From Maniola hyperantus (Eukaryota > Arthropoda > Insecta > Lepidoptera > Nymphalidae): DNA of 64,000 nt. Positions within the stretch are counted from its first letter, which is position 1, and each line of letters opens with the position of its first letter. The stretch lies in the NCBI RefSeq assembly GCF_902806685.2, contig NC_048555.1, positions 6,386,001-6,450,000 of the forward strand. Reading direction: 5' to 3'. A program made the translations under genes and the position numbers. Below, one piece after another: positions 22,320 through 32,502 of this stretch. Under the pieces are notes generated by a model, which ran no database searches, was not told where the DNA came from, and worked only from the letters and a program-made list of their open reading frames with translations.

Positions 22320-22500
22320 TTCTCACATGTTTAGCCGTTGTATGCTCGACTAGTTTCTAAACTAGTAGTGAGTCCCTGTGAAAATGGACCCGGGATGGGT
22401 TTTAACCTATCCGGGATCGTATTTCAGAGAAACTCAGTTCGCAAACGCTTCGCGGTTGAAATCACTCACGATAGTTTAACGCTAAAACATAAGATAAGGG
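22320..22500. repeat. Degenerate copy of the 10606 hairpin element
   Basis: CTCGACTAGTTTCTAAACTA, GGACCCGGGATGGG, CCTATCCGGGATCG and GAAATCACTCACGATAG match the element at 10606-10703 and its wider flanks, but the palindrome is broken. Confidence 0.5.
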
Positions 22501-22613
22501 TTTAGTTTAGAACTTTAGATAACTTAGATACGTGTTTATTATCATATTTTACATTTTTCGCAGTATCTGTTGAGACCTAGGATGTAAAGTCATTCTTGAC
22601 GAAATTATCAAAT

Positions 22614-23190
22614 AAAAACCGGCCAAGTGCGAGTCAGGCTCGCGCAACGAGGGTTCCGTACTACAGTCGTATTTTTTTGACAATTTGCACGATAATTTTC
22701 TATTTTCTAATTATTCGATTTTCTAATTGTGAAAACCTTTTATGAGCTTGTAGTTACTTAAGTTTAAGATTATAATAGATTAATGTAAGCTGTTGGTTCT
22801 CCTAATAAAATAAAAATAAAAATAAAATAATTCAAAAACTATGATGCATAAAAATTAATAAAAATCGGTTTTAGAATGTACAGGTGAAGACCTTTCATAT
22901 GATACCCCACTTGATATAGTTATCTTACTTCGAAAAATGAAAACATGTACTAATTATTAGTTCATGTCATGACCACAATTTTTTTTTTTTTGTGTGACAC
23001 AAAACCACAAATTCACGGTTTTCAGATTTTTCCCCGAATGTCAGCTATAAGACCTACCTGCCAAATTTCATGATTCTAGGTCTACGGGAAGTACCCTGTA
23101 GGTTTCTTGACAGACCGACAGATAGACAGACAGACAACAAAGTGATCCTATAAGTGTTCCGTTTTTCCTTTTGAGGTACAGAACCCTAAA
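22614..23190 (-). repeat. R1 repeat interrupted by an AT-rich insert
   Basis: Reverse orientation, from AAAAACCGGCCAAGTGCGAG to TGAGGTACAGAACCCT. About 125 bases at 22702-22828, ending in repeated AAATAAAA units, separate R1 sequence that is contiguous in other copies, so this looks like a small retroposed insert. Confidence 0.7.
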
Positions 23191-23980
23191 AACTACGAGC
23201 TATAATTAGACGCAGGTAGATTCGTAGGTAGGTATAGCTATTTTATTTTATTTTATTTTATTTTATTTTTTACATCTTATTAGAACGGCAGTGCCACTTA
23301 CACTAACTAGATAATTAATAATAAATTTAAATACAAATAAAGGTACAAGAAAAAAGACATAAAATACAAAACGATAAAAAATCAAAGGATTTTGAATAAT
23401 AGCTATGTTTATGTTAGATTTTTTGACCGTTTGGAAATCCGCGTCATTCGTCGTCGATTGTCTTTTTTGTGTTGTCCAAATAGTACAAAACAAAGTTTGA
23501 ATTTGGAGTTTGGACAACACTTTATAAGTGGCTCTAAGAACATTTTTCAAAAAACGAACACCACTTTTTGACACGGCCGCTCTGTGTTGGCCAGTGTTTG
23601 GCCATCTCGAATACAGTCAGCCATGTTTACTTGCATAATATTTTGCGTTCTATTCATTTATTAACCGACTTCAAAGAAGGAGGAGGTTCTCAATTCGTCG
23701 TAATCTATTTTTTTTTATTCATGTTCCCCGATTACTCGAAGACGCCTGGACCGATTTTGAAAATTCGTTTTTGTTTGAAAGGGTATACTTCAAAGGTGGT
23801 CCCATATAAATTTGGTGAAGATCTGATGATAGATAATGGAACTCCTCAACGGATAAGAGTAAATTGCTCGCGATCAGTGTAATAGCTTAGTAAACAGTAG
23901 ATTTTTAACCAGGCATAGATTATTTTAATAACATGGGGCCACTAAAAATAATTGTGAAATATTTTTTTTTTACGAAAAAA
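23191..23980. other. No gene recognised; TTTTA microsatellite
   Basis: A run of about six TTTTA units lies at 23241-23268. Open frames of ~100 codons on both strands (23263-23574 and 23568-23882) show no domain. The second includes ACCGACTTCAAAGAAGGAGG, a word common at repeat ends in this type of genome. Confidence 0.4.
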
Positions 23981-23981
23981 A

Positions 23982-24299
23982 TAAAAACCGACTTCAGTAC
24001 ACAAACACTAAAAATTGAAAAATAATTTAATTTATTACCGAATATATTATGTATACAAGAGTTAATATAGTTCCATAATAATATTTTTTGGGGTCGGTGC
24101 CAACGAGGTGCCATTGTCGAGTCTCATGAAAATATAAAGTCTAGACAATTCGCGCAGCTAAAGCTAATTGGCACCGGCACCAAAAAGTATTATTATGGAA
24201 CTACATATATTATTAACTCTTGTATACTATAATATATTCGGTAATAAATTAAATAATTTTTCAATTTTTAGTGTCTGTGTATTGAAGTCGGTTTTTTTT
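23982..24299. repeat. Palindromic MITE R6, copy 2
   Basis: Ends ATAAAAACCGACTTCAGTAC and TGTGTATTGAAGTCGGTTTT. The centre GGCACCGGCACC is as in copy 1, but with an extra ~50 bases (CTAGACAATTCGCGCAGC) in the loop. Confidence 0.8.
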
Positions 24300-24302
24300 G
24301 GA

Positions 24303-24422
24303 TACATTTTCCTCTCTGTCACAACATATAAAAGATTGTTGGACGATATTCCACGCAGTATTAGCACTACCTAGGAACAAGAAACTTGAAACGTAAGTCT
24401 GCATTTTGCATATAAACTGGTT
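24303..24422 (-). pseudogene. Truncated copy 2 of the coding-like exon at 18584
   Basis: On the minus strand the frame NQFICKMQTYVSSFLFLGSA then NTAWNIVQQSF parallels the fragment at 18584-18832 in reading frame and position relative to the CSP start. It ends where MITE R6 begins (24299), and an in-frame stop lies just upstream. It is therefore a truncated duplicate, presumably carried along when CSP genes A and B duplicated. Confidence 0.4.
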
Positions 24423-24439
24423 GCCATTTATTCATCTTA

Positions 24440-24500
24440 TAGGTCCTATAGTACGCGACAGGTCGACATGGCAATCGAGGAGGGAACGCCCCGTGAAAAA
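24440..24500. repeat. R3 MITE, truncated
   Basis: Only the left end is present: AGTACGCGACAGGTCGACAT, GGCAATCGAGGAGGGAACGC. It then changes abruptly to AT-rich sequence. Confidence 0.65.
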
Positions 24501-24744
24501 AACAATCTATTTGATTTGAAATAGCTAAAATATCATGATCATAATAATAACAAACCAAAGACATAAACTTGCTTGGACAACTCCAAGTACAACAGCTGTA
24601 AACTGATAATACAAAATTATGAATTTTCAAACTTTATCATGTTATTTCCTTAGAATCTAAAACGTTCTCAAAATGGAAATAATATCAAATAATTCATTAT
24701 ATTGATAAAGTACAGAATCATAACAAATATAGCTACTTATTTGA

Positions 24745-24970
24745 TTGTATTAGGAATTGTGTAGCCACGTCAATACACCTTATTAGATATGTCATTATAC
24801 CTTTATCAATATATGTTTCATGACAAGACGTACCTATATTGACAAAGGCAATATTACTGTCCAGAAGTAAATGTCATGAAACAACAGTGTAGCTACGCCA
24901 ATACACCTTATGAAATATGTCAATATACGTTTCATGACAAGACGTATATTGACAAAGACAATTATTATTT
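24745..24970. repeat. Tandem duplication upstream of gene B
   Basis: CAATACACCTTAT, ATATGTTTCATGACAAGACG and ATATTGACAAAG occur in that order twice, at about 24769-24850 and 24899-24960. The unit is roughly 130 bp. It lies ~720 bp before the start codon of gene B. Nothing else gene-like lies between 24500 and 25680. Confidence 0.6.
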
Positions 24971-25683
24971 GTTTGGAAGGGGTAACGACTTGTACACAGA
25001 CTACAGTGTATATAGGGACTAGGGAGAGACTTGTATTTAATACGGGTATTTTGGATGTTAAGTGTAAGAGAAATGTGACACACATAAAGACGTTTTCTTT
25101 TTTAATTATACATTAGTATAATTAAACAAGAAAACCGTAACAATTTCGAAACCGTAAGCATTTCGAACCGCGTGATCGCGATCGCGACCGCTCGAATTCG
25201 TTTGCGAGAGGCCGGGCAGCGAGTTTTTGAAGAGGTGTACCGTACTTACTTACCCAATATTAACACTATTATTTAATACTAATTATGTAATTATTTTTTC
25301 AATAATTTTATATTGACATTATTACTTATATTTTTTAATTATGTTTTTGAAGAAGATTTATTTTTCATATAATTTTGTAGATCCCAAATGGTAGGGTAAG
25401 CAGTGCATATTATATCTAAGGGCCGACTGTCCCTGTCCTTAGATCTATACGAAAATTGTAATAAGCTACCCGTGCGAAGCCGGGGTGGGTCGCTAGTTCT
25501 AAATATCTGGTAAGTAGGTTTTTAGGTTGTAAGATGGTACGGAACCCTTCGTGTGCGAGTCCGACTTGCACTTGACTGGTTTTTATTTGATGTTTGATAT
25601 AAGTAAAGAGTAGATATACAGAGTTAGGCTCGGGGACGCACCTTAAAAGTTTTCTATTCTTATTATAGGTATTACGTATAAGG

Positions 25684-26785
25684 ATGAAGGCTATTGTAGT
25701 TCTGGCAATATTAGTGGCAGCGGCGCTGGCCGTTCCTGCTGAAGCCTACAGTCCCGAGTTCGACAACATTGATGTTGAGGAGGTGGTCGGAAATCTACGT
25801 CTGCTTGTCTACTACGGCAAATGCTTTCTCGAAGAGGGACCATGTACTGCGGAGGGAACCCATATCAAAAGTAATGACAGGTTTTATTATATTCTTCGTA
25901 GTTTCCGATTCCTCTGGTACTGCAAATTTTCATGGGCGGCAGTTATCACTTTATACGTCAGCCTACTGATTCGCTAACTCAGTGTCTGAATGGTAACCAC
26001 CGAGCTCATGTTTTGACTATTTTATTTTTAATCGATTGAACGTTTTCTAAAAAAAAACCGGCCAAGTGCGAGTCAGACTCGCACACTGAGGGTTCCGTAC
26101 TACAGTCGTATTTTTTCGACATTTTGCACGATAATTCAAAAACTATGATGCATAAAAATAAATAAAAATCTGTTTTAGAATGCACAGGTAAAGCCCTTTC
26201 ATATGATACCCCATTTGATATAGTTATCTTACTTCGAATATTAAAAACCTTATTAGTTCATGTCATGACCACAATTTAATTTTTTTTGTGTGATACAAAA
26301 CCACAAATTCACGGTTTCAGATTTTTCCCCGAATGTCAGCTATAAGACCCACCTACCTGCCAAATTTCATGATTCTAGGTCAACGGGAAGTACCCTGTAG
26401 GTTTCTTGACAGACAGACAGAAGACAGATAGATAGACAGACAGACAGACAACAAAGTGATCCTATAAGGGTTCCGTTTTTCCTTTTGAGGTACGGAACCC
26501 TAAAAATTAGCAGAGCTTAGTAGGAGAGGAAAGGGGAATATTAGTCATGATTAACATGGCTAGTATTTAATAAAAAAGAAAAAAAATTGTGTTCCAGGTG
26601 TGATTGGCGAAGGGCTTCAAACAAAATGTGCACATTGCACGCCCAAACAACGTAAGTCGGTGCGCATAATGATACGCGCTTTCCAGAAGGATTTGCCTGA
26701 GATATGGTCAAAGCTCACGAAGAAGCACGACCCCACTGGCCAGTACGAGGAATTCTTAAATGAGTTCTTGAATGCCGACGACTAA
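25684..26785 (+). CDS. CSP: Chemosensory protein B (intact, two exons)
   Basis: Exon 1 is 25684-25870 and exon 2 is 26598-26785; spliced length is 124 residues, identical to gene A. Residues 1-16 are a signal peptide (MKAIVVLAILVAAALA). C47, C54, C73 and C76 have the CSP spacing, and CTPKQR follows the last pair. IRAFQKDLPEIW is shared word for word with gene A. The phase-1 intron (727 bp) starts with the same GTAATGACAGGTTTTATT as in gene A, so the duplication is recent enough to keep intron sequence. Two changes are notable: glycine-rich VIGEGL replaces the usual (I/L)PEA motif, and C-A-H-C replaces C-G-K-C. The intron carries an R1 copy (26050-26507). An acceptor-like TTATTATAG lies 15 bases before the ATG, suggesting an upstream 5' exon. 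Confidence 0.95.
26050..26507 (-). repeat. R1 repeat inside the intron of gene B
   Basis: A full-length copy from AAAAACCGGCCAAGTGCGAG to GAGGTACGGAACCCTAAAAA. It makes up 63% of the intron and ends ~90 bases before the acceptor. Confidence 0.85.
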
Positions 26786-26999
26786 TTCTTAACAAAAATC
26801 ATTGTCAACACTTACTTTTTAATAGGACCTTTCAGGCATTGTGTGTATGTTTTCAAGTTTGACATCAAGAAACAACTCTGAAGTTTATTTCACACTACGG
26901 GCTATAATAGTAGAATATTCAAAACACATCATTTTGAAAATGATTTCAATACATTTGTTTAATCGCGAAATAAGTTTTTCTATTCCTTTAAAAAAAAAA

Positions 27000-27310
27000 A
27001 ACGTCTTGGCCCGAAAAATGCTCATTTACAGCGGACTTGTTGTTGACAGCGGTTGTATGGAAGCAGGCGTTACTTTGCGGAAGTCCATGATATACAATGA
27101 ACCAAAAGCTTAATCCATACTACTATTATAAATGTGAAAGTGTGTCTGTCTGTCTGCTAGCTTTTTACGGCCCAACCGTTCAACCGATTTTGATGAAATT
27201 TGGTACAGAGTTAGCTTATATCCCGGGGAAGGACGTAGGCTACTTTTCATCCCGGAAAATTGATAAGTTCCCACGGGATTTTAAAAACCTAAATCCACGC
27301 ATCAGCTAGT
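27000..27310 (-). repeat. Repeat fragment followed by R2 (-)
   Basis: 27050-27112 reads GAAGCAGGCGTTACTTTGCG then ATGATATACAATGAACC, which also occurs reversed at 11986-12040. 27112-27308 is R2 in reverse, from CCATACTACTATTATAAATG to CTAAATCCACGCATCAGCTA. Confidence 0.65.
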
Positions 27311-27720
27311 TTGCTATAATCCGCTGAAACAGGTTGAATCTGTATGGTGCAACATGCAGCATGCAAAATGCACCGCCCGCCCTCCCACTGCTAAACATGG
27401 AGGAAGAAGTAGCCACCAGGCAAGCACTACGCACCACCACCACGCAGCACCACACAAATCCCAATGTAGGAATGAAAGGTGATACTACTTGGCAAGGTGG
27501 TGAGTGATGTCTTATAACTGGGAGATCCCTCAATTGGTCCAAGGCAAGGCTAATTTGATGGTGGTACTGATGGAAGGCTTCGGCCGTGGCTAGCTACCAG
27601 TTCACCGGAGAATCCGTGCCTCCAAGCAATTTAGCATTATGGTAACGTCATTACCTTTTCCTCCTGTTTGAAGGCACTTCTTCAGACTGGGCTGTGAGAC
27701 TAACAGTCCTGCTTCGATAG
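27310..27720. other. GC-richer repeat-like stretch
   Basis: GCAACATGCAGCATGCAAAATG, tandem CACCACCAC/ACGCAGCACCAC, and GGCTTCGGCCGTGGCTAGCTACC (the last shared with SINE S2) indicate a composite of repeats. No convincing reading frame. Confidence 0.4.
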
Positions 27721-27892
27721 GCTATAGTCCACGACAGGTTGAGATGGCATTCGGGATATGAGGCGGGGGGACGCCCCGCATACCCGCACGTCACCCGCGT
27801 TCGCACGCACCGGGTTAGCGCGGGGGCTATTCGGGTGTGCGGGGCGTTCCCTTCCCGATTGTCATTTCACCCTATCACGTATACTATAGGTA
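27718..27892. repeat. Palindromic MITE R3, copy 3
   Basis: Full length, from GGCTATAGTCCACGACAGGT to ATTTCACCCTATCACGTATA. The GC-rich core includes CACCGGGTTAGCGCGGGGGC. The open frame at 27739-28122 runs through it. Confidence 0.75.
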
Positions 27893-28380
27893 GCGCCCCT
27901 TCCACGGCTCTTGCGTACGTCTTAAATCTCATACATGAGAGAGAGAGAGAGAGAAATAAGAGTGTACGCGATAGAAAGAGCAGCGTTTGTTTTTTAGGCC
28001 GCAGCCCTGTGCGAGCTCAATTGCATTTTATTGCGCTGTACAAAGAGTCAGTATTTAGGGCGCCTTCAAATTTGCAACAAATTGCTGCGCAGAGGCAGCG
28101 CGGCTGCAGCGCTGCTTTGTAAATCCATATATTTTGGAATGATGGAGCGGCCACAGCGCGGGTGTAGCGCGTTTTTATTTAAGTACAATATATTACTTAT
28201 ATGGATTTACAAATTTCTCTTTCCGGCAAATTTTGAAGGCACCCTTATTCAAACGTCTTTGAGGAGTGAGCCTGGAAGGTACTAATAAATATTCTGTGGT
28301 ACAAAACGTTACTAACGGTGGGCAAATTAATCTTACTCGTAAGATGTAGGTAATTATCTCAAACTAGTTTTTTTTTTTAC
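27893..28380. other. Repeat-like, no gene
   Basis: Contains a GA microsatellite (27936-27955) and a duplicated GCAGCGCGGCTGCAGCGC / CACAGCGCGGGTGTAGCGCG pair around 28090-28170. The 3' flank of gene C (minus strand) ends somewhere here. Confidence 0.35.
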
Positions 28381-28384
28381 TAAT

Positions 28385-29271
28385 TTAATCAGAGGTTTTA
28401 AGGAAATGGGTGAAGGCTTGTCTAAACTCTCTTTTGGGATCTTCTTTGTCGACGAGTTCAGCCCAAATTTCAGGGAGTCTGGTCCGGAAGGCGTGCGCCA
28501 CAGTACGAACTAGCTGTTTCTGTTTGGGCGTACATTTAGCACAACCAGTTCTTAGCGCTTCAGGAATTATTGCTGAAAATACAAAATGCAATTTACCTAC
28601 TAAAAAACCGGCCAAGTGAGAGTCAGGCTCGCGCACTGAGGGTTCCGTACTACAGTCGTATTTTTTCGACATTTTGCACGATAATTCAAAAACTATGATG
28701 CATAAAAATAAATAAAAGTCTGTTTTAGAATGCACAGGTAAAGCCCTTTCATATGATACCCCATTTGATATAGTTATCTTACTTCGAAAATTGAAAATAG
28801 TAATTATATTAGTTGAACTTTGTAACTACGGTTTTCGGATTTTTCCCTTTGCCTGCAATAAGATATTGCTACCTGCTTAATTTCATGATTCTAAGTCAAC
28901 GGGAAGTACCCTATAGGTATTCTTGACAGACACGACAGATGAACAGCTGTCTGTCCATTTGTCGTGTCTGTCAAGAATACTGTCTGCAGACAAGAAAGTG
29001 ATCCTATAAGGGTAGGTACTTTTTCCTGTTGAGGTACGGAATCCTAAAAACAAACTGGGTCTTGTAATATTTAGTAACTCTTACTTTTAATGTCGGAGCC
29101 TTCAGCTGTGCAAGGACCTTTGTCGAGGAAGCACTTGCCATAGTTCCTGAGTAGACGCACGTTTTCCATTAACTCCTCTGCGTTGAAATTGTCGTACTCA
29201 GGGTCGTAGGTTTGCGAGGGCAGTGCCAGAGCCATCGATACAAATGCTGCTAATACTGCTATTGACTGCAT
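28385..29271 (-). CDS. CSP: Chemosensory protein C (intact, two exons)
   Basis: On the minus strand exon 1 is 29271-29085 and exon 2 is 28572-28385; spliced length is 124 residues. The signal peptide is residues 1-16 (MQSIAVLAAFVSMALA). C47, C54, C73 and C76 match the CSP pattern, and IIPEAL plus LPEIW are classical. The donor is a consensus GTAAGAG after the phase-1 base; the acceptor reads TGTATTTTCAG. A CAAAACAG acceptor-like site sits one base before the ATG. It is the only intact CSP here on the minus strand, so the cluster was rearranged by an inversion or inverted duplication. Its intron (512 bp) is almost entirely one R1 repeat. The C-terminus (FRQAFTHFLKTSD) diverges from genes A and B. 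Confidence 0.95.
28603..29051 (-). repeat. R1 repeat filling the intron of gene C
   Basis: The R1 copy covers ~449 of 512 intron bases, leaving ~30 bases at each side for splice sites. It is in the same orientation as the gene. Inside it, 28928-28985 carries a short inverted repeat of the CAGACACGACAGATG unit. Confidence 0.85.
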
Positions 29272-29329
29272 ACTGTTTTGAAAAATACATCATAAAATAC
29301 TGTTTATGCATACTCATAACTACTTATCT

Positions 29330-29760
29330 GAATCTACGAGGATAAAATGACAATATGTTAGCTGACTGCCTGACTGATCTATCAACGCACAGCTCAGATT
29401 ACTGGACGGAACGGGCTGAAATTTAATATGCAGACAGCTATTATGACGTAGGCAATCGATAAGAAAGGATTTTTGGAATTCAACCCCTATAGGGATAAAG
29501 TATGGGTTAGAAATTGTGTATGGTTTACGCGGATGACGTTCGCGGGAATAAGGTAGTCTAAATCTAAATATATAAAAGGAAAAGGTGACTGACTGACTGA
29601 CTGACTGACTGACTGGCTGTGCGCTGATATAGCTCAAACTACTGGACCGATCGGGCTGGAATTTGGCATGCAGATAGCTATTATGACGCAGACATCCGCT
29701 AAGAAAGGATTCTTGAAAATTCAACCCCTGAGGGGGTTAAATAGGGGTATGATCCATAAG
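29330..29760 (-). repeat. Two R2b copies in reverse, head to tail
   Basis: CTGACTGATCTATCAACGCA...CAACCCCTATAGGGATAAAG is one copy. The second starts at about 29575 with TATAAAAGGAAAAGGTGACT and seven GACT units. The 134-codon open frame 29320-29724 simply runs through both. Confidence 0.75.
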
Positions 29761-29810
29761 CTAGTGCTTATATATTTCTATGAAGTTTTTTTTCTTAGTG
29801 AAAATATACA

Positions 29811-29910
29811 ATAAAAGTTTAAAGCTAGCCTTATCTAATTACTATACAAATCATGCCCGCGTGGAATGGTGCCAAGAAAACTGGCTGCATTTCCGCGCTG
29901 GACAGCCAGG
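29811..29910 (-). mobile_element. LINE 3' end fragment (same family as at 42363)
   Basis: On the minus strand it reads CTGGCTGTCCAGCGCGGAAA, TTGGCACCATTCCACGCGGG and the tail TAGATAAGGCTAGCTTTAAA. These correspond to the last codons of a retrotransposon protein (RGNAAS..GTIPRGH) plus its 3' tail. Copies at 37302 and 42363 share all of it. Confidence 0.6.
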
Positions 29911-30640
29911 TAGAAGAATGATTGGTTTCTATTTACCTACCTTTTATTATGGTAGCACAATCTAGTAGACGCTATTTTTCCTAATTAATAAGTAGGTACT
30001 TTGCTTTTCACTTTCACTTTGAGCAACTTTTCACAGCTGCACTATTTTAATACGATTTTGTATTTGCATTAATTTTTATATCTGCATTCAGCACGTTTTA
30101 TATATTCTAATTCTCTAAGTATATAAGAACTGTCAGCATTTTTAAAAATTACCAATCATATTATTGCAACGTTCAAACGCACGTAAAGCCGAATCAGCGC
30201 ATTATTCTTTACCTCAATCCAGAGTTATCGCATTTCTAGAGCAGTGGTCTTGTCGAAAGTCAAAGTCAAAGTCAAATTATTTATTCAGAATAGGTAACAT
30301 GTTACGTTTACAGATGGTTAAAATTGCTAATTTGTAGATGATAATAGGTATAGTGGTGATAATTAATTACGTATCTACTTAAAACTAAAGCTACGAGGGG
30401 AGGGTTATTTTTGTCATTTTATAATCTTTATGGGACCATTTCGCAAAATTCCTTTATTCAGTATAATGAGTTCTGCAAATCAGTTCAGAAATCTCGGAGG
30501 AAATCGGTGTACCTAACTACTACATATAAAAAAAAACCGCACCGAATTGAGAATCTCCTCTTTTTTGGAACTCAGTGACTCAGTGACTTTGTACGCTTAC
30601 CAAGTGCGGATTGCCAAATAAATAATTGATAGCTAAAATT
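29911..30640. other. AT-rich stretch, no gene recognised
   Basis: Contains AAAGTCAAAGTCAAAGTCAA (30257-30276) and CTCAGTGACTCAGTGACTTT, short tandem words only. No CSP exon, domain or known repeat seen. Confidence 0.4.
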
Positions 30641-31332
30641 AATAGGGTCTTGATTTTTGTATAGCGGTAGTTTATGGGGCTAGAATGCATTATTTAAGAG
30701 AATAATTTAAAAATAATGGTTTTTATTTATTTTTAACATGAACTCCACGCTGTAATTAATAATGACGCCACAATTTTTAAATTTTTTAAACATAAAAATT
30801 AAAAATAGACTGACTTCTGCGGGAAAGCATTTATTTTGTTAAAAAATTAAAATTATATTTTGTCGTTTATGCTATGTGACGTTAATAATTAATATTATAA
30901 AAATTAATAAAAATAATGATTTTTTAAAAATTATTCTCTTTAATAATGAATTCTATAGCCCTATTCTATATTCGCAGGAGAACCAAGGTCACTGACTTAG
31001 CCCAAACTATTAGCAAGCTGAAGTGGCAGTGGGCAGGTCATGCCTGTCGTAGAGGCGATGGCTGTTGGAGCCGGAAAGTCCTTGAGTGGAGACCGCGTTT
31101 AAGCAAGCGTAGTGTGGGATGCCCCATCCAGCACGATGGACCGACGATATAAAGAGGCTGGCGGGAAGTGGCTGGATGAGGAAGGCTGAGGACCGGGTGT
31201 TTTGGCGCTCTTTAGACAAGGCCTATGTCCAACAGTGGACGTTCCACAGGCTGATGATGATGATGATAGCCCTATAAATTACCGCTATACACAAAATCAC
31301 GTTATTTTATTACTACAGTCCAAGACCCTATT
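30641..31332. mobile_element. MITE with inverted ends, split by an RTE LINE fragment
   Basis: The outer ends are AATAGGGTCTTG and CAAGACCCTATT. Inner mirrored blocks include TGTATAGCGGTA / TACCGCTATACA and AATTATTCTCTTTAATAATG with its complement near 30695. Without the LINE the element is about 380 bp. Confidence 0.7.
30965..31265 (+). mobile_element. RTE-type LINE 3' fragment nested in the MITE
   Basis: The forward frame reads KVTDLAQTISKLKWQWAGHA, then frames change through KVLEWRPRLSKRSVG and ends (GATGAT)n. This is the well-known C-terminal end of insect RTE/endonuclease-reverse-transcriptase LINEs. It is flanked on both sides by ATAGCCCTAT (30955-30964 and 31266-31275), a clean 10-bp target duplication. 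It is 5'-truncated and frame-broken, so inactive. Confidence 0.85.
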
Positions 31333-31362
31333 GTAAATTACAAGTCATGTTAGTTGAAACAT

Positions 31363-32263
31363 TTATTTATTTATGAAGGCTGTATCGAAGTATTTGTTAT
31401 CAGGATTATACAATCTGTTCGCCTCTTCTGTTGAAACACCGTTCTGATACGCGTTAATCATGAGGCCATCTTGAATTTCTGCTCATAGCTGCATTTCGGG
31501 CACGTGTCTTCGACAACTTTAAAAATATTATTATCTGCAAAGAGGAAATAGCATCGATATGAAAATAGAATTTAATATGTCATTTGAGATCCTTATAGAG
31601 AGAGAACCCGGGAGGGCCAGACCTTCGTTATTTTATAAAAGCTGAAAGTTCTCTGCGTATTGTCCCCAACACAGGGAGGAACGATCAGCGATCATGAAGT
31701 TTGGATCATGGTGCCTTTGGCAGATAACAGGTAACAAAGACGTATAAAATCTTACGTCAAAGTATAGTATTTTTTAAATATACATTTTCTTCGGAATAGT
31801 ATTACAAGTCATGTCATGCATTGCCAGACACTTAGTATCATGGTAACCTCCTTTTTTCTGCTGGTAAAATGCAATTAGGTACGCATTCCGCACAAGAGAG
31901 GGTATGTGGGACTCACTAGCAATTGTTATAGCCTTCAGCATACCCACTCAAATAGAGAGATAGCCTTAAACTTTAACAACTTCGTAGTCGCTGATCGTTT
32001 CTCCATGTGTGTTCACAATGCGCAGAGAAACTTTCAGCTTTTATTAAATTAAATGTGCAACTAACACAACATACCAACTAATCTCTACAACAGAGATTAA
32101 AATAAATAGGTACTACTAGCAGTAACAGTAACTATATTTCTAAACCTTTTTCACCCTGACGGGCTAGCAGATTTTGTAGTGTAGGCGAGTCTACAAGCAC
32201 GTTGTTACCCAGTGTTTCGCCTGATACAAGAGCGAGAAACGCCAACAACGCAATGGTTTTCAT
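31363..32263 (-). pseudogene. Chemosensory protein relic J (broken, minus strand)
   Basis: Exon 2 on the minus strand is 31534-31363 after a CTTTGCAG acceptor. It encodes FKVVEDTCPKCSYEQKFKMA (with the C-P-K-C pair), then one base is missing, and the shifted frame continues MINAYQNGVSTEEANRL and NPDNKYFD to a TAA. Exon 1 starts at 32263 with MKTIALLAFLALVS, a signal peptide, followed by LVDSPTLQNLLARQGEKG and a stop at about 32141. The first conserved cysteine position appears as arginine, and no C-x6-C pair remains. Exons 1 and 2 align to relic I (39863-41314) over their length. Both belong to the divergent branch with 'PDNKYFD' and no tryptophan. The donor site is not clear. Confidence 0.75.
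31636..31700 (+). repeat. Short dispersed repeat around the J intron
   Basis: AAAGCTGAAAGTTCTCTGCG, then GGAACGATCAGCGA, occurs here in the forward sense and at 31985-32045 in reverse (TCGCTGATCGTTTCTCC). A flanking block, GCCAGACCTTCGTTATTT, recurs reversed at 36325-36345 and at 38855-38880. Read in reverse at 32045-31980 it gives an open VSLRIVNTHGETISDYEVV frame, which I take as incidental. Confidence 0.5.
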
Positions 32264-32326
32264 TTTCAGCGTTGGCTCGGTCACCTAGAAGTAAAATGAG
32301 AATTAACTATATACATATTTTAATAC

Positions 32327-32502
32327 AGTTCTTGCAATTATTCACGAAGGCGAGTGGCTCATGCTTGTGTTTAAGTCGTATCGGTGTTTGCGAGCGCTTG
32401 CTCGCGACTGATTGGTCCGACATGCACGCACACTTACGCAATACCCGCGTATCGACGTAAACACAAGTAAAGTCCACTCGCCTTCGTGAATTGAAAGAAC
32501 TA
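32327..32502 (+). repeat. MITE family R7, copy 2, upstream of relic J
   Basis: Ends AGTTCTTGCAATTATTCACG and CCTTCGTGAATTGAAAGAAC; the interior includes GTGTTTAAGTCGTATCGGTG and GATTGGTCCGACATGCACGC. It lies ~65 bases beyond the start of relic J, where a 5' exon or promoter would be. Confidence 0.75.

Noticed and set aside
28385..28735. 116-codon minus-strand frame with a methionine start that contains CSP exon 2 of gene C
   Set aside because: Its first half is R1 repeat sequence in the intron. The conserved CSP part starts only after the TTTTCAG acceptor at 28573-28575.
29320..29724. 134-codon minus-strand frame
   Set aside because: It lies entirely within two R2b repeats.
31985..32050. 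Minus-strand reading VSLRIVNTHGETISDYEVV as a possible extra exon of relic J
   Set aside because: The same nucleotides occur in forward orientation at 31636-31700 without the frame, so this is a dispersed repeat. The real J exon 2 lies at 31363-31534.
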